From contig CAKAKS010000196.1 of assembly GCA_916700875.1 (NCBI GenBank), forward strand, positions 248,001-312,000: a DNA stretch of 64,000 bases. Direction: 5' to 3'. The notes below the pieces were generated by a model, which searched no databases, was not told the DNA's origin, and was given only the letters and a program-made list of their open reading frames with translations. A program made the translations under genes and the position numbers. This document shows, piece after piece, positions 12,701-36,295 of this stretch (position 1 is the stretch's first letter; each line of letters opens with the position of its first letter). Source of the DNA: Sebastes aleutianus (Eukaryota > Chordata > Actinopteri > Perciformes > Sebastidae).

Positions 12701-15700
12701 TCAATATTTTTATATTAACAGTGATTGATTTGATGTATAAACAATGATTTTGAGTGAAGTTGTGGTTTAGAACGGAAAAATCTAATATGATGTTTTCATT
12801 TTAAAATACATCTTTTAGGCGTCCTGTGGATGAACACGTCATCGTAAAAGAGGGTGAACAGTATCCCAGTGTAATCAATGAGACCAGGATGATCGGAGAG
12901 GAGATCAACATCACTTACACGGTAACAGAGATCACATCTGGCGATGTGTTCATATAAACATGGAGTATACAGCTGCATGCAGGTGTGGATGGTTTGGTAA
13001 TCCAGATACGGTACACTATATTAGTAAAATACCTCTCACATCTCACATCTCTTCAGATGGAGAAGTCAGGTGATGTGGTGACTCCACCTCTTGACCTTAC
13101 AGTGATGTATCCTCGCCTGTCGCCTCGGCAGAACGACCTGCTGTACCTGATACACGTAGCCAAAAGCCCAGGGGTATGCATACACACACACACATACACA
13201 TGTGGACATTTATCTAAACACACAGGCCAACCTTCATATCTGCCTCTCTTTTTCTCTCCAGGTGAAATGTAACGAAGCACAATGGATCAACCGTCATAAT
13301 ATTAACCCCGATGTTGTGAAACCTGATCCAAAGAAAGAAACACTCAGTGTCTTCCTGCTGGTGAGTGATGAGCCTCTTTGTGGGTTTATTTTGTAAAGTC
13401 TGCTGACCTGAGGGGTGTTTTGCTTATTTGCTTATTCAATTTTCGGGAAATTCTGTTTCATAAAAGAGGTTTAAATAAGCCTGACCCAAGTTACCATGGA
13501 AACTGGTCCCTCCACACTAACCCAGTCCTGGTCAGGTTAGTTTTCAGGCGTAGGTTCACCTCAGGATTAACCCGCGTTACGATCGATCTGCCAGACTGAA
13601 ACACTGTGGTTCTCCTCTCAACTGTTGAACAGTGAATATGAGTCAGTTTATAGTACACAACGTCAAAGTTATCACATTTAGAAATAAGCTGCACTTATTG
13701 TATAATTAAAATCTGAGCTCATACTGTATCTTTTTTCAGTCTTAAGCATCTGCACAGTACTTTTTAAATGTACCTTGATTAAATTAAAGCTAATAAATGG
13801 CCGTTGCCTAAAGCTGTAGTTTCATAATATGCAACATTTTCACAATTTGTTTTGTCTTTAAATGTCACTCAAATAAAATTAAAAGGGACAGACACATAGA
13901 CTCCATCTATTAAAATATAAAAGGGGCAGTCAGCCTATCTGAAGGTCAGAAATGCACCGATTGCAATTATCTTGGCCGATTCCGATTTTTTAAAAGTCTG
14001 ACATGCTGATTACGATTTTTGTTTTTAAGAACTAGGATTGACAGTAAGGCTCCAGACTAACTTTTTTTTTACCACCATCCCAGAACCATCCTGAAAAATA
14101 CTTTAAAATGTAAACCGTCAAAAATTCTAAAACTTTGTTATTGTCATCTTTAGTGGTTATTTGCATAAAAAGATACAATTCAAATGTTTAGGAAATTAAA
14201 TATTGTATTTTTATTTAAATACTTGCTTCAGTTTAAAAAATCTTGGCATTAGTAGTTTGAATGATGTATTATAAGCTGCTCAGAGCTAACAACAGTGTTA
14301 AACAGGTCATAATTCTATTTGATCTATTAAATCTATTTTATATTGCTGTGAAAACATCTCCTTCAAACAGCTGTATTTATTCAGTTTTGTTATAATATAT
14401 ATGATATAATAATATAATATAATATAGCATTATAATTTACCTTCGCCCCCCCAAAAAGTTATAGTTTATAAAAAATGTTAATTATCTTATGTCATAAGAT
14501 AAATTACCTGACTGGAGTCCTATTTGAAATTTCAAAGTTGTTTAAAGGTTTGTGTCTTACACACATTCATGCAAATATTTATTTTCAGCACTTATTATAC
14601 AAAGTAACTTCACATTATACACTCGGGATTTGAACCCACAATTGATCGGATCAGTGGTTGATGTTTCAAAGTCAATAAAGTTGGAACAAAATAACAAAAT
14701 AGATAAAACATAAACCAGTCATCATAACTTTCAATTTCATTAGCTCAGAGTTGGCTTTATGACACAGATGAATCCTGGTTTGGATTGTTGGTTTGTTTTT
14801 CTGAGCCACCTTTATGAAACACCTCTGTGTGTGTGTGCTCCTGTCTTACCATGTGATTTGCTCTCCAGAGCTGTGAAAACCTCGGCTGTGCATCGTTTAC
14901 CTGCTCCATCCCCAAGGCTACCATCAGTCAGGTCAACGTTACATTCAGAGTGTGGAAACCTACGTTCATCAAGGTGGGTTCAAGGTGACACGTGGGTGCT
15001 TATTTTTGTCTTGCCTGTGTTTGGTTTGTCAAAGTGAAGAACTGGGAATGACTGACAGCTATCTGACTGATGGATAGACAGGAAAGCAAACGTTTAAAGG
15101 AGATTTTTCTTCCAGGCCGAGTTCTCCAGTCTATATATGCTGGTGAACGCCACGCTGGGGATCAGCAACACAGACCTGTTTCAAATGAGCAGCAGTGACA
15201 GGACCAGAAGTGTAAGTCATAGAGGTTTCTGTATTGGATGTTTGTATTGTCATTAAATGCTTGTGTGTGTGTGTTGGCATGTACGTGTACACTCACTCTA
15301 CTCTATGTATGTGTGTGACAATCAGGTGAAGATCCAGGTTTCGAAGGAGTCGCTAGGAGGAATCCCTATTTGGATCATCATCATCAGCGTCCTGATAGGA
15401 CTACTGATCTTAGCACTGGTCATCTTCGCTCTCTGGAAGGTAATATACAGATCCAAATATACATATTATCAACAAATAAATAATGCCCCATAAAACAACA
15501 TGGTGGGTTTACTTTTGGACGGCTGTTTCTCCCTGTTTCCTTTCTTGATGCTAAGCTAAGCTCACTTCATATTTCACAGACAAACATGAGAGTGGCGTCG
15601 ATCTTCTCATCTACTTACTATTTCACAAAATGTCAAACTATTCCTTTCCTTAAGACATCTAGTAGGGAGTTTTCTAACTGAGTTTTGTGCTCCTCCAGAT

Positions 15701-15755
15701 GGGCTTCTTCAAGAGAAAATCCAGGGACTACTCAAAGGAGGAAATGATGGACTGA
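3775..15755 (+). CDS. itga1: Integrin alpha-1, 3' part (last 19 coding exons, 5' truncated by window)
   Basis: Collagen/laminin-binding integrin alpha subunit that pairs with beta-1 at the plasma membrane. Exons: 3775-3920, 5047-5190, 5311-5562, 5665-5795, 7387-7562, 7665-7816, 9708-9818, 10880-10956, 11223-11349, 11444-11521, 11610-11686, 11799-11888, 12819-12921, 13057-13173, 13262-13360, 14869-14973, 15116-15211, 15326-15439, 15699-15755. With the one base carried in from upstream these give 750 codons plus stop, with every phase consistent. Three FG-GAP calcium loops are visible (DVDGDSYTD, DLNLDGFND, DLNGDGITD), then thigh/calf beta domains. The last two exons encode a hydrophobic membrane helix followed by WKMGFFKRK, the conserved GFFKR tail. 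Segments such as GAPMYMGTE, KNEPCGARFGTAIAAV and KFFGQSIHG match alpha-1 better than alpha-2, -10 or -11. The signal peptide, first blades and I-domain must lie before base 1. Family is sure; alpha-1 paralogue assignment is from memory of the human protein. Confidence 0.9.
4015..4850. mobile_element. TTAA-flanked MITE (piggyBac- or Kolobok-like)
   Basis: A perfect 15-base terminal inverted repeat, AGGGGACATATCATG, stands at both ends. The element is flanked by TTAA at 4011-4014 and 4851-4854, a TTAA-type target-site duplication. It is 836 bp with no transposase frame. The interior (4400-4740) carries GTCCGTCCGTATGGAC-type sequence that looks like another repeat. It lies in the itga1 intron between the exons ending 3920 and starting 5047. 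Confidence 0.85.
6279..7070. mobile_element. hAT-like element A, copy 1, interrupted
   Basis: The left part (about 6279-6347) has GGCTGCCCCCTCTCAGTCC, GACTAATCAGTCGTTTT and GACTAAGATTTCTTT. The right part (from about 7013) has TTTTTCTCATACTGAATGACTTATT and GAGCACATCTCT. In the copy at 34321-34548 these two halves are contiguous, so 6348-7012 is an insertion. Ends are approximate. Confidence 0.6.
6348..7012. mobile_element. Nested non-autonomous element (TAGGGTTGTCAATC family)
   Basis: Begins TAGGGTTGTCAATCATTTAA with GATTAATCGCACATCTG and ends in a GCGTTAATGCGTTAAAG / TATTGCGTTAACGC region. I recognise this as an abundant type of fish interspersed repeat. It splits hAT-like element A copy 1. 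No coding capacity; exact ends uncertain. Confidence 0.55.
7817..9707 (+). other. itga1: GC-AG intron in itga1
   Basis: The exon ends in TCG at 7816 and is followed by GCAAGT, the consensus of the minor GC donor class; the acceptor is TTTCCAG at 9701-9707. The nearest GT (7821) would put the next exon in a frame with an early stop. The GC junction keeps phase 0 and aligns without gaps to vertebrate alpha-1 (FMMS/ARLDFRD against FYML/DKHDFQD). Inferred from frame and homology, not from transcripts. Confidence 0.8.
8830..9035. repeat. Two adjacent interspersed repeat fragments
   Basis: 8840-8925 (GGTGCCCAGAGGATGAA ... CACTATGAGGTTAACATTTG) is related to 41880-42025 and 43230-43400. 8935-9030 (ATGAATAATGAATAAAGTTG ... 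TATACTTTATTA) is related to the interior of the element at 25567-25955. Confidence 0.6.
12043..12600. mobile_element. Harbinger-like element with Myb/SANT-like coding relic, copy 1
   Basis: It is flanked by TTA at 12040-12042 and 12601-12603, a 3-base TWA duplication as PIF/Harbinger elements make. The ends share CTTTCACAAG in inverted orientation. Inside, 12214-12400 reads LTWTSVEVQCLHNIWAEE and later DIYK and KLEEKGFLRTGDQC. This pattern resembles the Myb/SANT-like (MADF-type) DNA-binding domain of the Harbinger accessory protein. The frame is broken and non-functional. It lies in the itga1 intron 11889-12818. Confidence 0.65.
13361..14868. other. Large AT-rich itga1 intron, no gene seen
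   Basis: No exon-like segment or recognised gene. 13950-14030 (GATTCCGATTTTTTAAAAG) looks like a degraded hAT-type repeat end, and 14390-14430 is a short (ATA/TAATA) run. Confidence 0.5.
15500..15660. repeat. Half copy of an inverted-repeat MITE
   Basis: GATGCTAAGCTAAGCTCACTTC, AACATGAGAGTGGCGTCGATC and TGTCAAACTATTCCTTTC match the right arm of the element at 45920-46440. It sits in the last itga1 intron. Confidence 0.6.
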
Positions 15756-17865
15756 GATATCCAGACATCCAGCAGCTCTGTGACCGACTGCCTCCAGAGC
15801 CATCAGGTCGCACAAAGTGACAGGCAGACTTTTAAACAAGACAGACAGACGGAGGAGACGCCATATGACCCACAGACAACTCGGTGCTACGACACCGTGA
15901 CGACCTGGAAAACAGCAATGTTTCCTGTGCAGACTAATAGTGTTTGCAAATACTTCCCAACCCTTGTCCTTTGTTGCTTTGAGCCCTCGGTTACAACACT
16001 GGGGCTAGTCAGACGGTCTCATACACACAGAGAGTGCTTAAACAGACACTTTTCTTTTAATTGTATAAAGTGGTTGGCACTCTGTATTTGAGGTATTTGC
16101 AAATAGTATTAGATCAGCTTCTTTCTTGCAGACGTACATCAAGTCGGGTCAAGCGGTTCAAGAAGAGGAGCCAGGGAGGAGGAAGAATCCATCACTCATC
16201 AGGCATCTGTTGGCAAAGTAGCATCGATCTGTATTACATACAGCAGTTTTCCAAAGACATAAGAGCTACAATAGCTGCACTCCAGCTTTAGAGGAAAAAA
16301 GTACTCAGGTTTTTCTGTATGAAGATCCAATGTCGCCACCTCACATACTTTTTATGTCATTACAGCAACGACGTCCAATGGTCTGTTCGCTCCGGAGACA
16401 TACAATATGTGAACTTTACATTTGTACGAGCGGCCTGTCTGATAGCTTAGACTCCTGTTTTACAGCTGGTGTGTCTGATTAGTTTTATGAAACACTGTAC
16501 CTTTTAGTATTTTATAGCATTTTGTTTTGCTGAATTTTAACAATATAAAATGGCACATCCTTAATTTCAAACTGTTGGCTAAAGACACTGACCTGAACAC
16601 AAGATTTATGTTACACCAAAGTTGCAGTCTATGCTTTTATTTTTTATACATTTAATGTTAGTTAACCAATTCAAAAACACCAAAGAAAATCTCGTCCAAA
16701 CTTCGTTTTTTAAATGTTTGTAATTAGTGTCACCGTGGTTACTGAGGGATACAGAAAGCCTTCATAATCCCAAACTTTGATTGTACTGTAAATATAAGTA
16801 GATGCTCAAAAATGTAAAGCCAAAAAATGTACATAATTGTGTTTGCTATAATTCATGTAATTTAAGAGATCCATAAATCTTTTTTTTTTTTTTTTTTTTA
16901 TGATGATGTTGCTCAGGTGCTACAAGTATCATGAATGATGACATTAACATTTGACATATACGAAAATGATCTGGCCTATCTCGCAATTTCAGAGCTGATG
17001 CAAATATGTAAATATTGTTATATTTTGATGAGAAAGTATAATTATTCTGTACTGAAGATGAGGGTTTGTATCCACTACTTTGGTTTCATTTGATTGAAAG
17101 CCTGGTGAATGTTGAGGTGAAATACGAGTGTAGCATATTTTGATTTCAACCTTTTTTAATTTGCAAAAATGGACGGTAAAACTTCTTCCAATGTAGAAAT
17201 ATACAGTATGTATAGTCACCATTCACCAGCCGTTGCCATACAGTAAATGGGATTCTGGTAGGTGGTTAGACAAACTACAACATGAACACAAAGCAGGCTC
17301 AACGTCCCCCCATATGTGGTACACAGTACCTTACAAAGTTCTTCTTTCATGTTTTCTGTCTTGTTTTTGTTTCCAGAAGTTGCACAGCTACACGATGTGT
17401 TAAAGAGATTATATTGTATATTGGGGAGACTGGGTTTCTGCCTCTTCCTCGACTTTCTCCCTCACTGTCATACAATAAAGCTGAGGGAAGAAGAAGAAGA
17501 AGAGGCAGCTTTTTTGATATTGAAATACTCCTCAGCTCGCACTCTCCACTGTTGACATGAAGCACATGTAATAAGTTGTATGTACAGAATGTGTAACTGT
17601 TGTATGGCTACATCAGGCTTATGCACGAGGGTGAAGTCATGAGTCTCTCTTTGCTCTCTTGAGGTGGTCTGGGATTGTGTTCTCAGATCTTACACCTCTA
17701 TTAACTTCTGAGAAGGAGTGGAGCACAAAGCGAGAGTCATGAGCTCCACCCCAGCCTTCTACACTGCTGTGAAGTCTTCATTGTAATGCACTGGTTTGTC
17801 GTCCTCATCAGCACAGAAATGAACTGAATCTTGTGTACAAAAATAAAAGACTTTTTACGAAGATG
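15756..17865 (+). other. itga1: itga1 3' untranslated region and poly(A) signals
   Basis: No coding potential follows the TGA at 15753. AATAAA hexamers lie at 17474-17479 and 17842-17847; the second, in a T-rich context, is the likelier main end. The extent of the UTR is inferred. Confidence 0.55.
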
Positions 17866-18928
17866 ATCATCAATTCTTCTGCATTCGTTTAGACAAAATA
17901 TGATCTTTTTTTTTTATCAAAATGTAAAAGTTGCTGCTTGTAATTCCTGTCCATTAAATGTAAATCACTACCACCTACATATGTCTCACTTCTAATAATC
18001 ATCCTAACATGAAAAGAGTAAGAGGGGAAATTTGCAGTGTACAGCAGCAAAGGGGATAGTGCAAAAAACAAGATGCATCAGCTAACACAGTAAAAAAAAG
18101 AGTGTAAAAGTGTAACAAAATATGAACTATTTAAATAGAAGGAAGTATACAAATAGGAGCAGTATATACAGTATTGACAATAAACAGACTATTAACAAAA
18201 TTGCACAAGTGGAAAATATTGCAGAGTATGAATTACACCTTAGTAGTAATAATGATAATGATATTGCACAGTCATTATACAGTATAGTGCAGTTATTGTC
18301 GGTTTTTGGTGTGTATGTGGTCTACTGGGAGCAGTGCTGCTTGTGGAGTCTGACAGCTGCAGGAAGATTAGAGATCAGAGATAAATATTGTACTTTTCAC
18401 TCCTCTACATTTATTTTATTATTACATATAGTTACTTTGAAGATTAAGAGATTACATACAAAACATAAACGGAGAACACATAATGCATTATAGATTAAAC
18501 TACCACTTTATAAATAGGACCTCCACCAGCTACAACATTAAAACCAGACGTAATAATAATACAGTAATATAACACTGACAGTGCATTACATAATACATAC
18601 TTATTTTTTAAGTATGTAGGTTTTATTCTTTTTATTTTTTTTTATTGTGTTATAAAGTGATTACAAAGCAAGTGAAGACATGTGCAGGGACATATATAAA
18701 AAAGACCGAAATATATTATACAGAGAAAGACAAATACCAAAGTACAAAAACAAAACAAAAACAACACAAGGGGATAAAAGCAGGTTGAAGAATGTGTGAA
18801 TGTGTGTGTATGTGTGTGTGTGTTTGATGTGGATAATGGGTGTGTGTTTGGCATTGAATGAGGCTAGATGGTCATATATGACATAAATTAAATGAAATTA
18901 AAGTTTGATATATGTGTGTGTATGTATG

Positions 18929-18959
<31 letters not shown>

Positions 18960-19350
18960 GGATAAAGGATATGTGTGTATATATTTGACCAGGAATATTT
19001 CAAACGAAACATTGGAAGGACCCCTGATTTTTCTTTGTGCTCAACTCTTCGGCTTAACTCCTGTGCTTGTTTTATGCATGTCAGTGCCCTAGATGATAGG
19101 GTGTACTGTCCTAGACCTCTAACAATTTATCATGATTTATGTTTATTTATTTTATTTTATTTATTTATTTATCTATTTATTTATATTTATTTTTGTACAC
19201 TTTTTCTTTTTTTTTTAGTGCCCTCTGGGTATTGCCATGGGTGGGTGGGATATCTATCAGTCCAAACATGTTTGTGCAATGGATTGTCAAAGTTGTATTA
19301 ACAAAATTCAGAAATAAACTCTGTTTAAAAAAAAAAAAGAAACACATATA
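17866..19350. other. Intergenic AT-rich DNA with microsatellites
   Basis: No gene is visible. There is a TGTATG/TATA microsatellite at about 18905-18959, a (GT)-rich stretch at 18798-18825, and a T/A-rich stretch at 19139-19220. At 19313-19338 an AATAAA precedes an A-run, which may be the 3' end of an old retrocopy. Confidence 0.45.
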
Positions 19351-19354
19351 CTGA

Positions 19355-20560
19355 TAAAGTGGATCACATCAGTCCAGTTCTGAAGTCTCTACACTGGCTC
19401 CCTGTCTCTCAGAGAATTGATTTCAAAATACTGCTGCTGGTTTACAAAGCACTAAATGGTTTAGGGCCAAAATACATTTCTGATCTTCTGCTGTGTTATG
19501 AACCATCCAGACCTCTCAGGTCATCTGGATCAGGTCTGCTTAGTGTCCCCCAGAGTCAGAACTAAACATGCAGAAGCAGCATTCAGTTTTTATGCACCAA
19601 ATATCTGGAACAAGCTCCCAGAAACCTGCAGGACCAACTCCAACTCTCACTGCTTTTAAAACAAAGCTTAAAACTTTCCTGTTTGCGGGTGCCTTTTATT
19701 CTGACACTGCACTATAACTTTTACTCTTTTGAGTTTTATACAATTTTAGCTTCTATCCTAGCTTTTATTTTTAGCTTGTTTTTATTTTCTAATCTTTAAT
19801 GTTTTAATGTTTTTATAACTGTTTTAACCCTCCTGTTACCTTCAAATTTACTAACATCTTTTATCCTTGGGGTCAATTTGACCCCAGCAATTTAAACCTC
19901 CAGAAAATGATAATAATTAAAATTGTTACCCAAGTTTATGTGTCAGGTACTTTATGTTTGTTTGTTGACTACCTAAATAGCCCTTTAAATAAAATCAATA
20001 TCTTCACGGGAACCATATTTTTGCCGCCCCCAAAGTGTGGGGAAATATCAAAGTTCTCGCGAGAATGATGTTTCCCCTCCCCCATGTCCTGTGAACTATC
20101 AGTGGTTCTCGCACTACTACAGTTATGGTTATGTTAGGTTAGGGCCCTAAAGCTTTTTGAAGATTATAAAGTTGCATGTTATAGTGACCTCAATATCATC
20201 CAAAACAAATGTGTGTAAAATTTTGATATTTCTTATATGTTTTATACAGCTAAAACAGCCTGGGGTCAAATTGACCACAAAGAACACCGATGCGTACAGC
20301 ATGTGTACAGGACATTGAAAACATATCATCATTTTAATTTTATGTTTACCCAGTTGTCCCCATTAAATTAGGAAAAGTCATTAAATATGAAGCAAAAAAA
20401 ATGATGTCAATCATTTATTTAGAGACGTTAAACATTGAATGGGGTCAAATTGACCCCAAAGATAATAGGAGTTTCTTGAATGTTTCTGTAAAGCACTTTG
20501 AATTGCCCTGTTGTTGAAATGTGCTATACAAATAAAGCTGCCTTGCCTTGCCTTGCCTTA
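19355..20560 (+). mobile_element. L2-type LINE 3' end, split by an insertion
   Basis: 19359-19560 reads SPVLKSLHWLPVSQRIDFK, ILLLVYKALNGLGPKYISDLL and RPLRSSGSGLLSVP, the well-known C-terminal tail of L2/CR1-clade reverse-transcriptase polyproteins. Frameshifts and stops follow. The 3' UTR resumes after 20471 (GTAAAGCACTTTGAATTGCC, CTATACAAATAAAGC) and ends in a (CCTTG)n tail at about 20541-20558. 19830-20471 is a separate insert. A dead 5'-truncated copy. Confidence 0.85.
19830..20471. mobile_element. DNA element with GGGGTCAATTTGACCCC terminal palindromes, inside the L2
   Basis: It starts CTCCTGTTACC and ends with the inverted counterpart GATAATAGGAG. Next to both ends lies GGGGTCAA(T/A)TTGACCCC (about 19870 and 20441); a further GGGGTCAAATTGACC occurs near 20262. 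The L2 3' region continues on either side, so this is a later insertion. No transposase seen. Confidence 0.7.
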
Positions 20561-20759
20561 CTGTACACATGCACACATATCCACACACAAACATATAGAT
20601 ATCCTTCCTTTTATGTGTAGAGCAAAGGGGGAACAAAAAGAAAAAAAAGAAAATAAATGAGTAAAATATATATATATAATACAGTATATATATGTATACA
20701 CATATATATTAATGAAGTATGTAGTATTTATTTGGTGAGATTCCTGCGAGGCAACAATA

Positions 20760-21014
20760 AGGGCACTAAACCCCACACACGCAGTGACTTCATGTCTAAG
20801 TGTCGCCTCCTAGTGGTCAACACAGAGAGATATAGCGACTCTCTCTGGGAGGGGAAGCAGAACAAACTGTAAGCTGCTGCTGGAGGATCCATCTTTGCTC
20901 GAAAAAGAGGCGAGGGGTGAAGGCTTTTAATTCTCCAGTTTACTACCTAACATACTGTATTAAGTGAACCACGCTGGGGAGCCCTCGGAGGGGCTGTTTG
21001 CCGCTGTTTGTAGG
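20760..21014 (+). promoter_or_regulatory. kcmf1: Probable kcmf1 promoter/5'UTR
   Basis: This is the non-repetitive stretch before the start codon, more GC-rich than the AT-rich DNA before it. I see no clear TATA box. The transcription start cannot be fixed from sequence alone. Confidence 0.35.
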
Positions 21015-32798
<11,784 letters not shown>

Positions 32799-33280
32799 TG
32801 TCCGAGCATCAAGCAGACTGTGTCCTCTCTGCTGCAACTGTCAGTGATGGACAGCAAAACAGCAGCAGTCCTCCCTGGCCTCACCCTCCTTTCCTCCCTC
32901 CTCCATTTTCTGAGTTTGTTTTTGGTGATTGTAATTTCAGGCCTGTCACCATTTTTGTTACATTGTAAACAAAAATAAATGAGAGCAAGTGGGATAAATG
33001 TGCGAGTGCGCAATAGCAACTGAGTGAGCGAGCGAGAGAAGAGAAATATATAAATATATATATATAAAATATATATGAAGTTGATAATCAATCCACATAC
33101 CGTTTCTTTTTCTTTATCAGGTAAATGTTGCAGGCAGCTGTGGCAGACCTTTTGCTTCCTGTGACATGCAAACGGCTCTCCGTATAAATACTCCACATTC
33201 AAAAAGTCAAGAGGGCATAGGCTCCTCTGATGAAGCTGCTGTGTGTGTTTATGACTATTAATAAATAAAAAGTGCTTGGA
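32799..33280 (+). other. kcmf1: kcmf1 3'UTR (minimum extent)
   Basis: Non-coding after TGA 32796-32798. AATAAA hexamers lie near 32973 and around 33260-33268. A longer UTR is possible; the end is inferred. Confidence 0.45.
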
Positions 33281-34139
33281 TGGGTTACCATAACTACTGC
33301 ATGCAGTTATTTGCAGCGTGCATGACTTTTAATGACCCTGTCATTAAAACTTTTTAAAAAATATCCCAAAGCTTTCAACTGTTTTTAAATGGCTATTTCA
33401 AACATGGTTAAAAATTTGAGTAGTTTTCAAAAACTGACATGCAGAAATTTAAATCTTAACAATCTTATTTTGTTAGGTTTTCTTTTGAATGAGTCGATAT
33501 AATGATGAGAGTTGGGATTCTGCAGTATAGCTTTTGAAGACATGCTGCGATGTGTCTCCAGAACGCCTTTTTCTCTGTGACGACTACATGCATCAGATGA
33601 ATACTAGGAACAGAAGAAAAGAGTTTCCTAGATGTTTATGTTTAGTGATAAGCTGTTTAGGCACAGTATACTTTATAATTTATAGATAAGTACAGACGCC
33701 CAACTACAGTATGTCCATCGCTCCTCCACACTAGTTTCTGGCGTTCACTCTGCTAATGTACAGGCCCAGAGTCAGACCACATGCTTTAGATGGCTTGTAA
33801 GAGTTTCTTTGCTAAATAACAGGAGCTTGAGACTTTCCCACACTGCAGTTTTGTTTCTTTTTCAAAGAAGGCATTCTTTATTTCTTCTGCTAAGGGTTAG
33901 CACTTTCTATTTATTCATGTTTTGTTTTTTTCTGATTCTTCTGATTTGAGCCTTGATATGAATCGTGCCACCTTCATGCCTATACTTTTACCCCTCTGTG
34001 TAAAAATACAATGAGATGTATATTGAATTTGTGCGTTAACTTTCATAATGGTTCTAAGACATGGGCGGACGTTTTTTTTTTTAAAATGTAAAAATTTAGA
34101 ATACAATAAATATAAACTGCGCACAGCTTTTGATGAAAC

Positions 34140-34760
34140 CAAGAGACCCGTCACACGTTTGCACGTTTTTGTTGTTGTTGTGATTCCACAGATGTTTGTG
34201 TTCAGTCCGGCACAATTTCATGACAGTCTGTTGGTACATAAACTTGGAAACGTTTGCAACTATTCAGCCTTTAACATACTTGTATAAATAGTTTATAACA
34301 CACTATAATGTAGTTGTACGTAGGGCTGCCCCTCACGGTCGATTAGTCCACTAAGATTTCTTTAGTCGATTAGTCGTTTTTTTATGCTTTTTTCATGCTG
34401 AATGACTTATTTTCAAGAAACTTCTGAGAACATCTCTGGTAAACACAAGATTTAAAATGGTGCTTTTGTGTGATTTTTATTTTATTTTATGTTTTTGTGG
34501 AGAATCTCCGACGATTAAATCAACTAATCGATTAGTCGAGTGTTAGCCAGGAGAGTGTAAGCAGAGATAAATGTTTATTAATGTGTTTGTCTGTGTCATA
34601 ATGAATGACAACATAGTAAAACAAGTGTACAAATATAAAAGGAGAAGTCATTTGTTGACAAATGCTGCACATTAATCAACTCTTTTATGACATATATCTG
34701 ATTACAACTATATTATAATGTGTTATAAACCTTTTATTAAATGTTAATTTACTGCTTATA
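34140..34760. repeat. Interspersed repeat split by hAT-like element A
   Basis: GTGATTCCACAGATGTTTGTG, GACAGTCTGTTGGTAC and TTATAACACACTATAATG match 7090-7235. The downstream half (GATAAATGTTTATTAATG) resumes after 34550. At 7235 the halves are contiguous. A fragment also occurs at 48379-48440. Confidence 0.65.
34321..34548. mobile_element. hAT-like element A, copy 3 (short, uninterrupted)
   Basis: Starts TAGGGCTGCCCCTCACGGTC, has TTTAGTCGATTAGTCG and CATGCTGAATGACTTATTTTC, and ends near ATTAGTCGAGTGTTAG. This is the intact reference for the split copies. The right terminus is eroded. Confidence 0.65.
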
Positions 34761-34858
34761 TGTATGCACAGTATGTATATGAAAGCAGACGCTAAGTCAG
34801 AATGATCAAATTAGAAAAGCCATAAATAAGTTGAGAATTATTCAGTCTTTTTGGTTAT

Positions 34859-34910
34859 TAATAATAATAATACATTTTATTTGGTGGCGCCTTTCAGGAC
34901 ACGACAAACA
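34859..34910 (-). mobile_element. Retroelement 3' tail, minus-strand copy
   Basis: The reverse complement reads GAAAGGCGCCACCAAATAAAATG and then (TAT)n, the same terminus as at about 1437-1491 and 3286-3331. Confidence 0.6.
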
Positions 34911-35370
34911 GATAAAACAGCAAAATGTGACATGTCACATAACATGTTAAGGAAGCACACAGAAATGATGGACACTACAGTGAATAGGCCAGTTCAAACT
35001 GGTTCGTAGTGGTGTTGATGAATGGGTTATATTATTTATTATAATTTATTCTTCCTGCAGCAGACAGACAGACAGACAGAAAGACTGAAGCCTCCCTCAG
35101 AGCGTCAGTAGGTGACCCCTTCATGAAAGACGGGAGATTAATCTGTTAAGGAAGACACCCTTGATGGAGCGACGGGCCCAGAAGCAACTGTCCCACCAGT
35201 CTTGAGTGTGGAGCTACCTCACCAGTAACATCAAACCACACAGAGGTAGGTCACATAGCTTCATTATTCAGTCTGTAAACTTGTGTTTGTGTGTCGACTG
35301 ACGATATAACACCACAGAAATACACCTCAGCACAATATACAGTTAAATAGCTGCTGCCAATGTTTGTCCT

Positions 35371-35402
<32 letters not shown>

Positions 35403-35989
35403 GTCAGCTGTCCTCGTCACTCCTCAGTAGTTATTGTTAGAAACAAATGGTGCCCATGAGATACCTTTCACAACACATGTTGGTTCCTTTTAAAGTAGCC
35501 CAACCCCCCAACCAAACGCAAAACAGACTGACTGTCAATCATTTTAACAGATAATCTGCCAGTGTGGTGGAAAGTTATTAGTCTTTTTGAATGCTGATTG
35601 TTGTTGAATGGGAATGTTTTATAAAATACTGCCCTCTGGTTGGATGCTCAGCCAAATCCTGCAAAATGTAACACATGAAAAGTCAAATTAAAAAATGTGA
35701 TTTGGAAAGACGACAGATTAAATCTACAAATTGACCCCCAAAGGGTCACAATACAAGTTAAATTAGAGGGGTTTAATTTGTATTATCTCTATCAGTACAG
35801 TGTAGTTTATAAACTTAATGTGTTTTTTAATGTCGAATCTTAATCTGTAAAATAACTGATATATATGTTGTGTAAAAAGTACAATATGTAGTGGAGAAAA
35901 TAAGGCAGCAACTCGCGATTATTTTCATTAAATTAAAAAAACATCAGTAAAGTACTAAAGTAAAGTGCAAGTATATGTGTAATCAAAAT

Positions 35990-36295
35990 AAGGCTGCAAC
36001 TAACGATTATTTTCATTGTTGATTAATCTGTTGATTATATTCTCCATTAATCGATTAGTTGTTTGGTCTATAAAATATCAAAAAATGTTGATCAGCTCAA
36101 GACGAAGTCCTCAAATGTCTTGTTTTGTCCACAACTCAAAGATATTCAGTTTACTGTCATAGAGGAGTAAAGAAACCAGAAAATATTCACATATAAGAAG
36201 CTGGAATCAGAGAATTCTTTACGTTTTTCTTTAAAAAATACTCAAACCGATTACTCGATTATTAAAATAGTTAATTTAATAGTTGCCAACTAAGA
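35990..36295. repeat. Interspersed repeat (GGCTGCAACTAACGATTATT family)
   Basis: Starts GGCTGCAACTAACGATTATT, has GATTAATCTGTTGATTAT and AAAGATATTCAGTTTACTG, and ends near ATTACTCGATTATTAAAATAG. A common type of fish repeat, non-coding. Confidence 0.7.
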
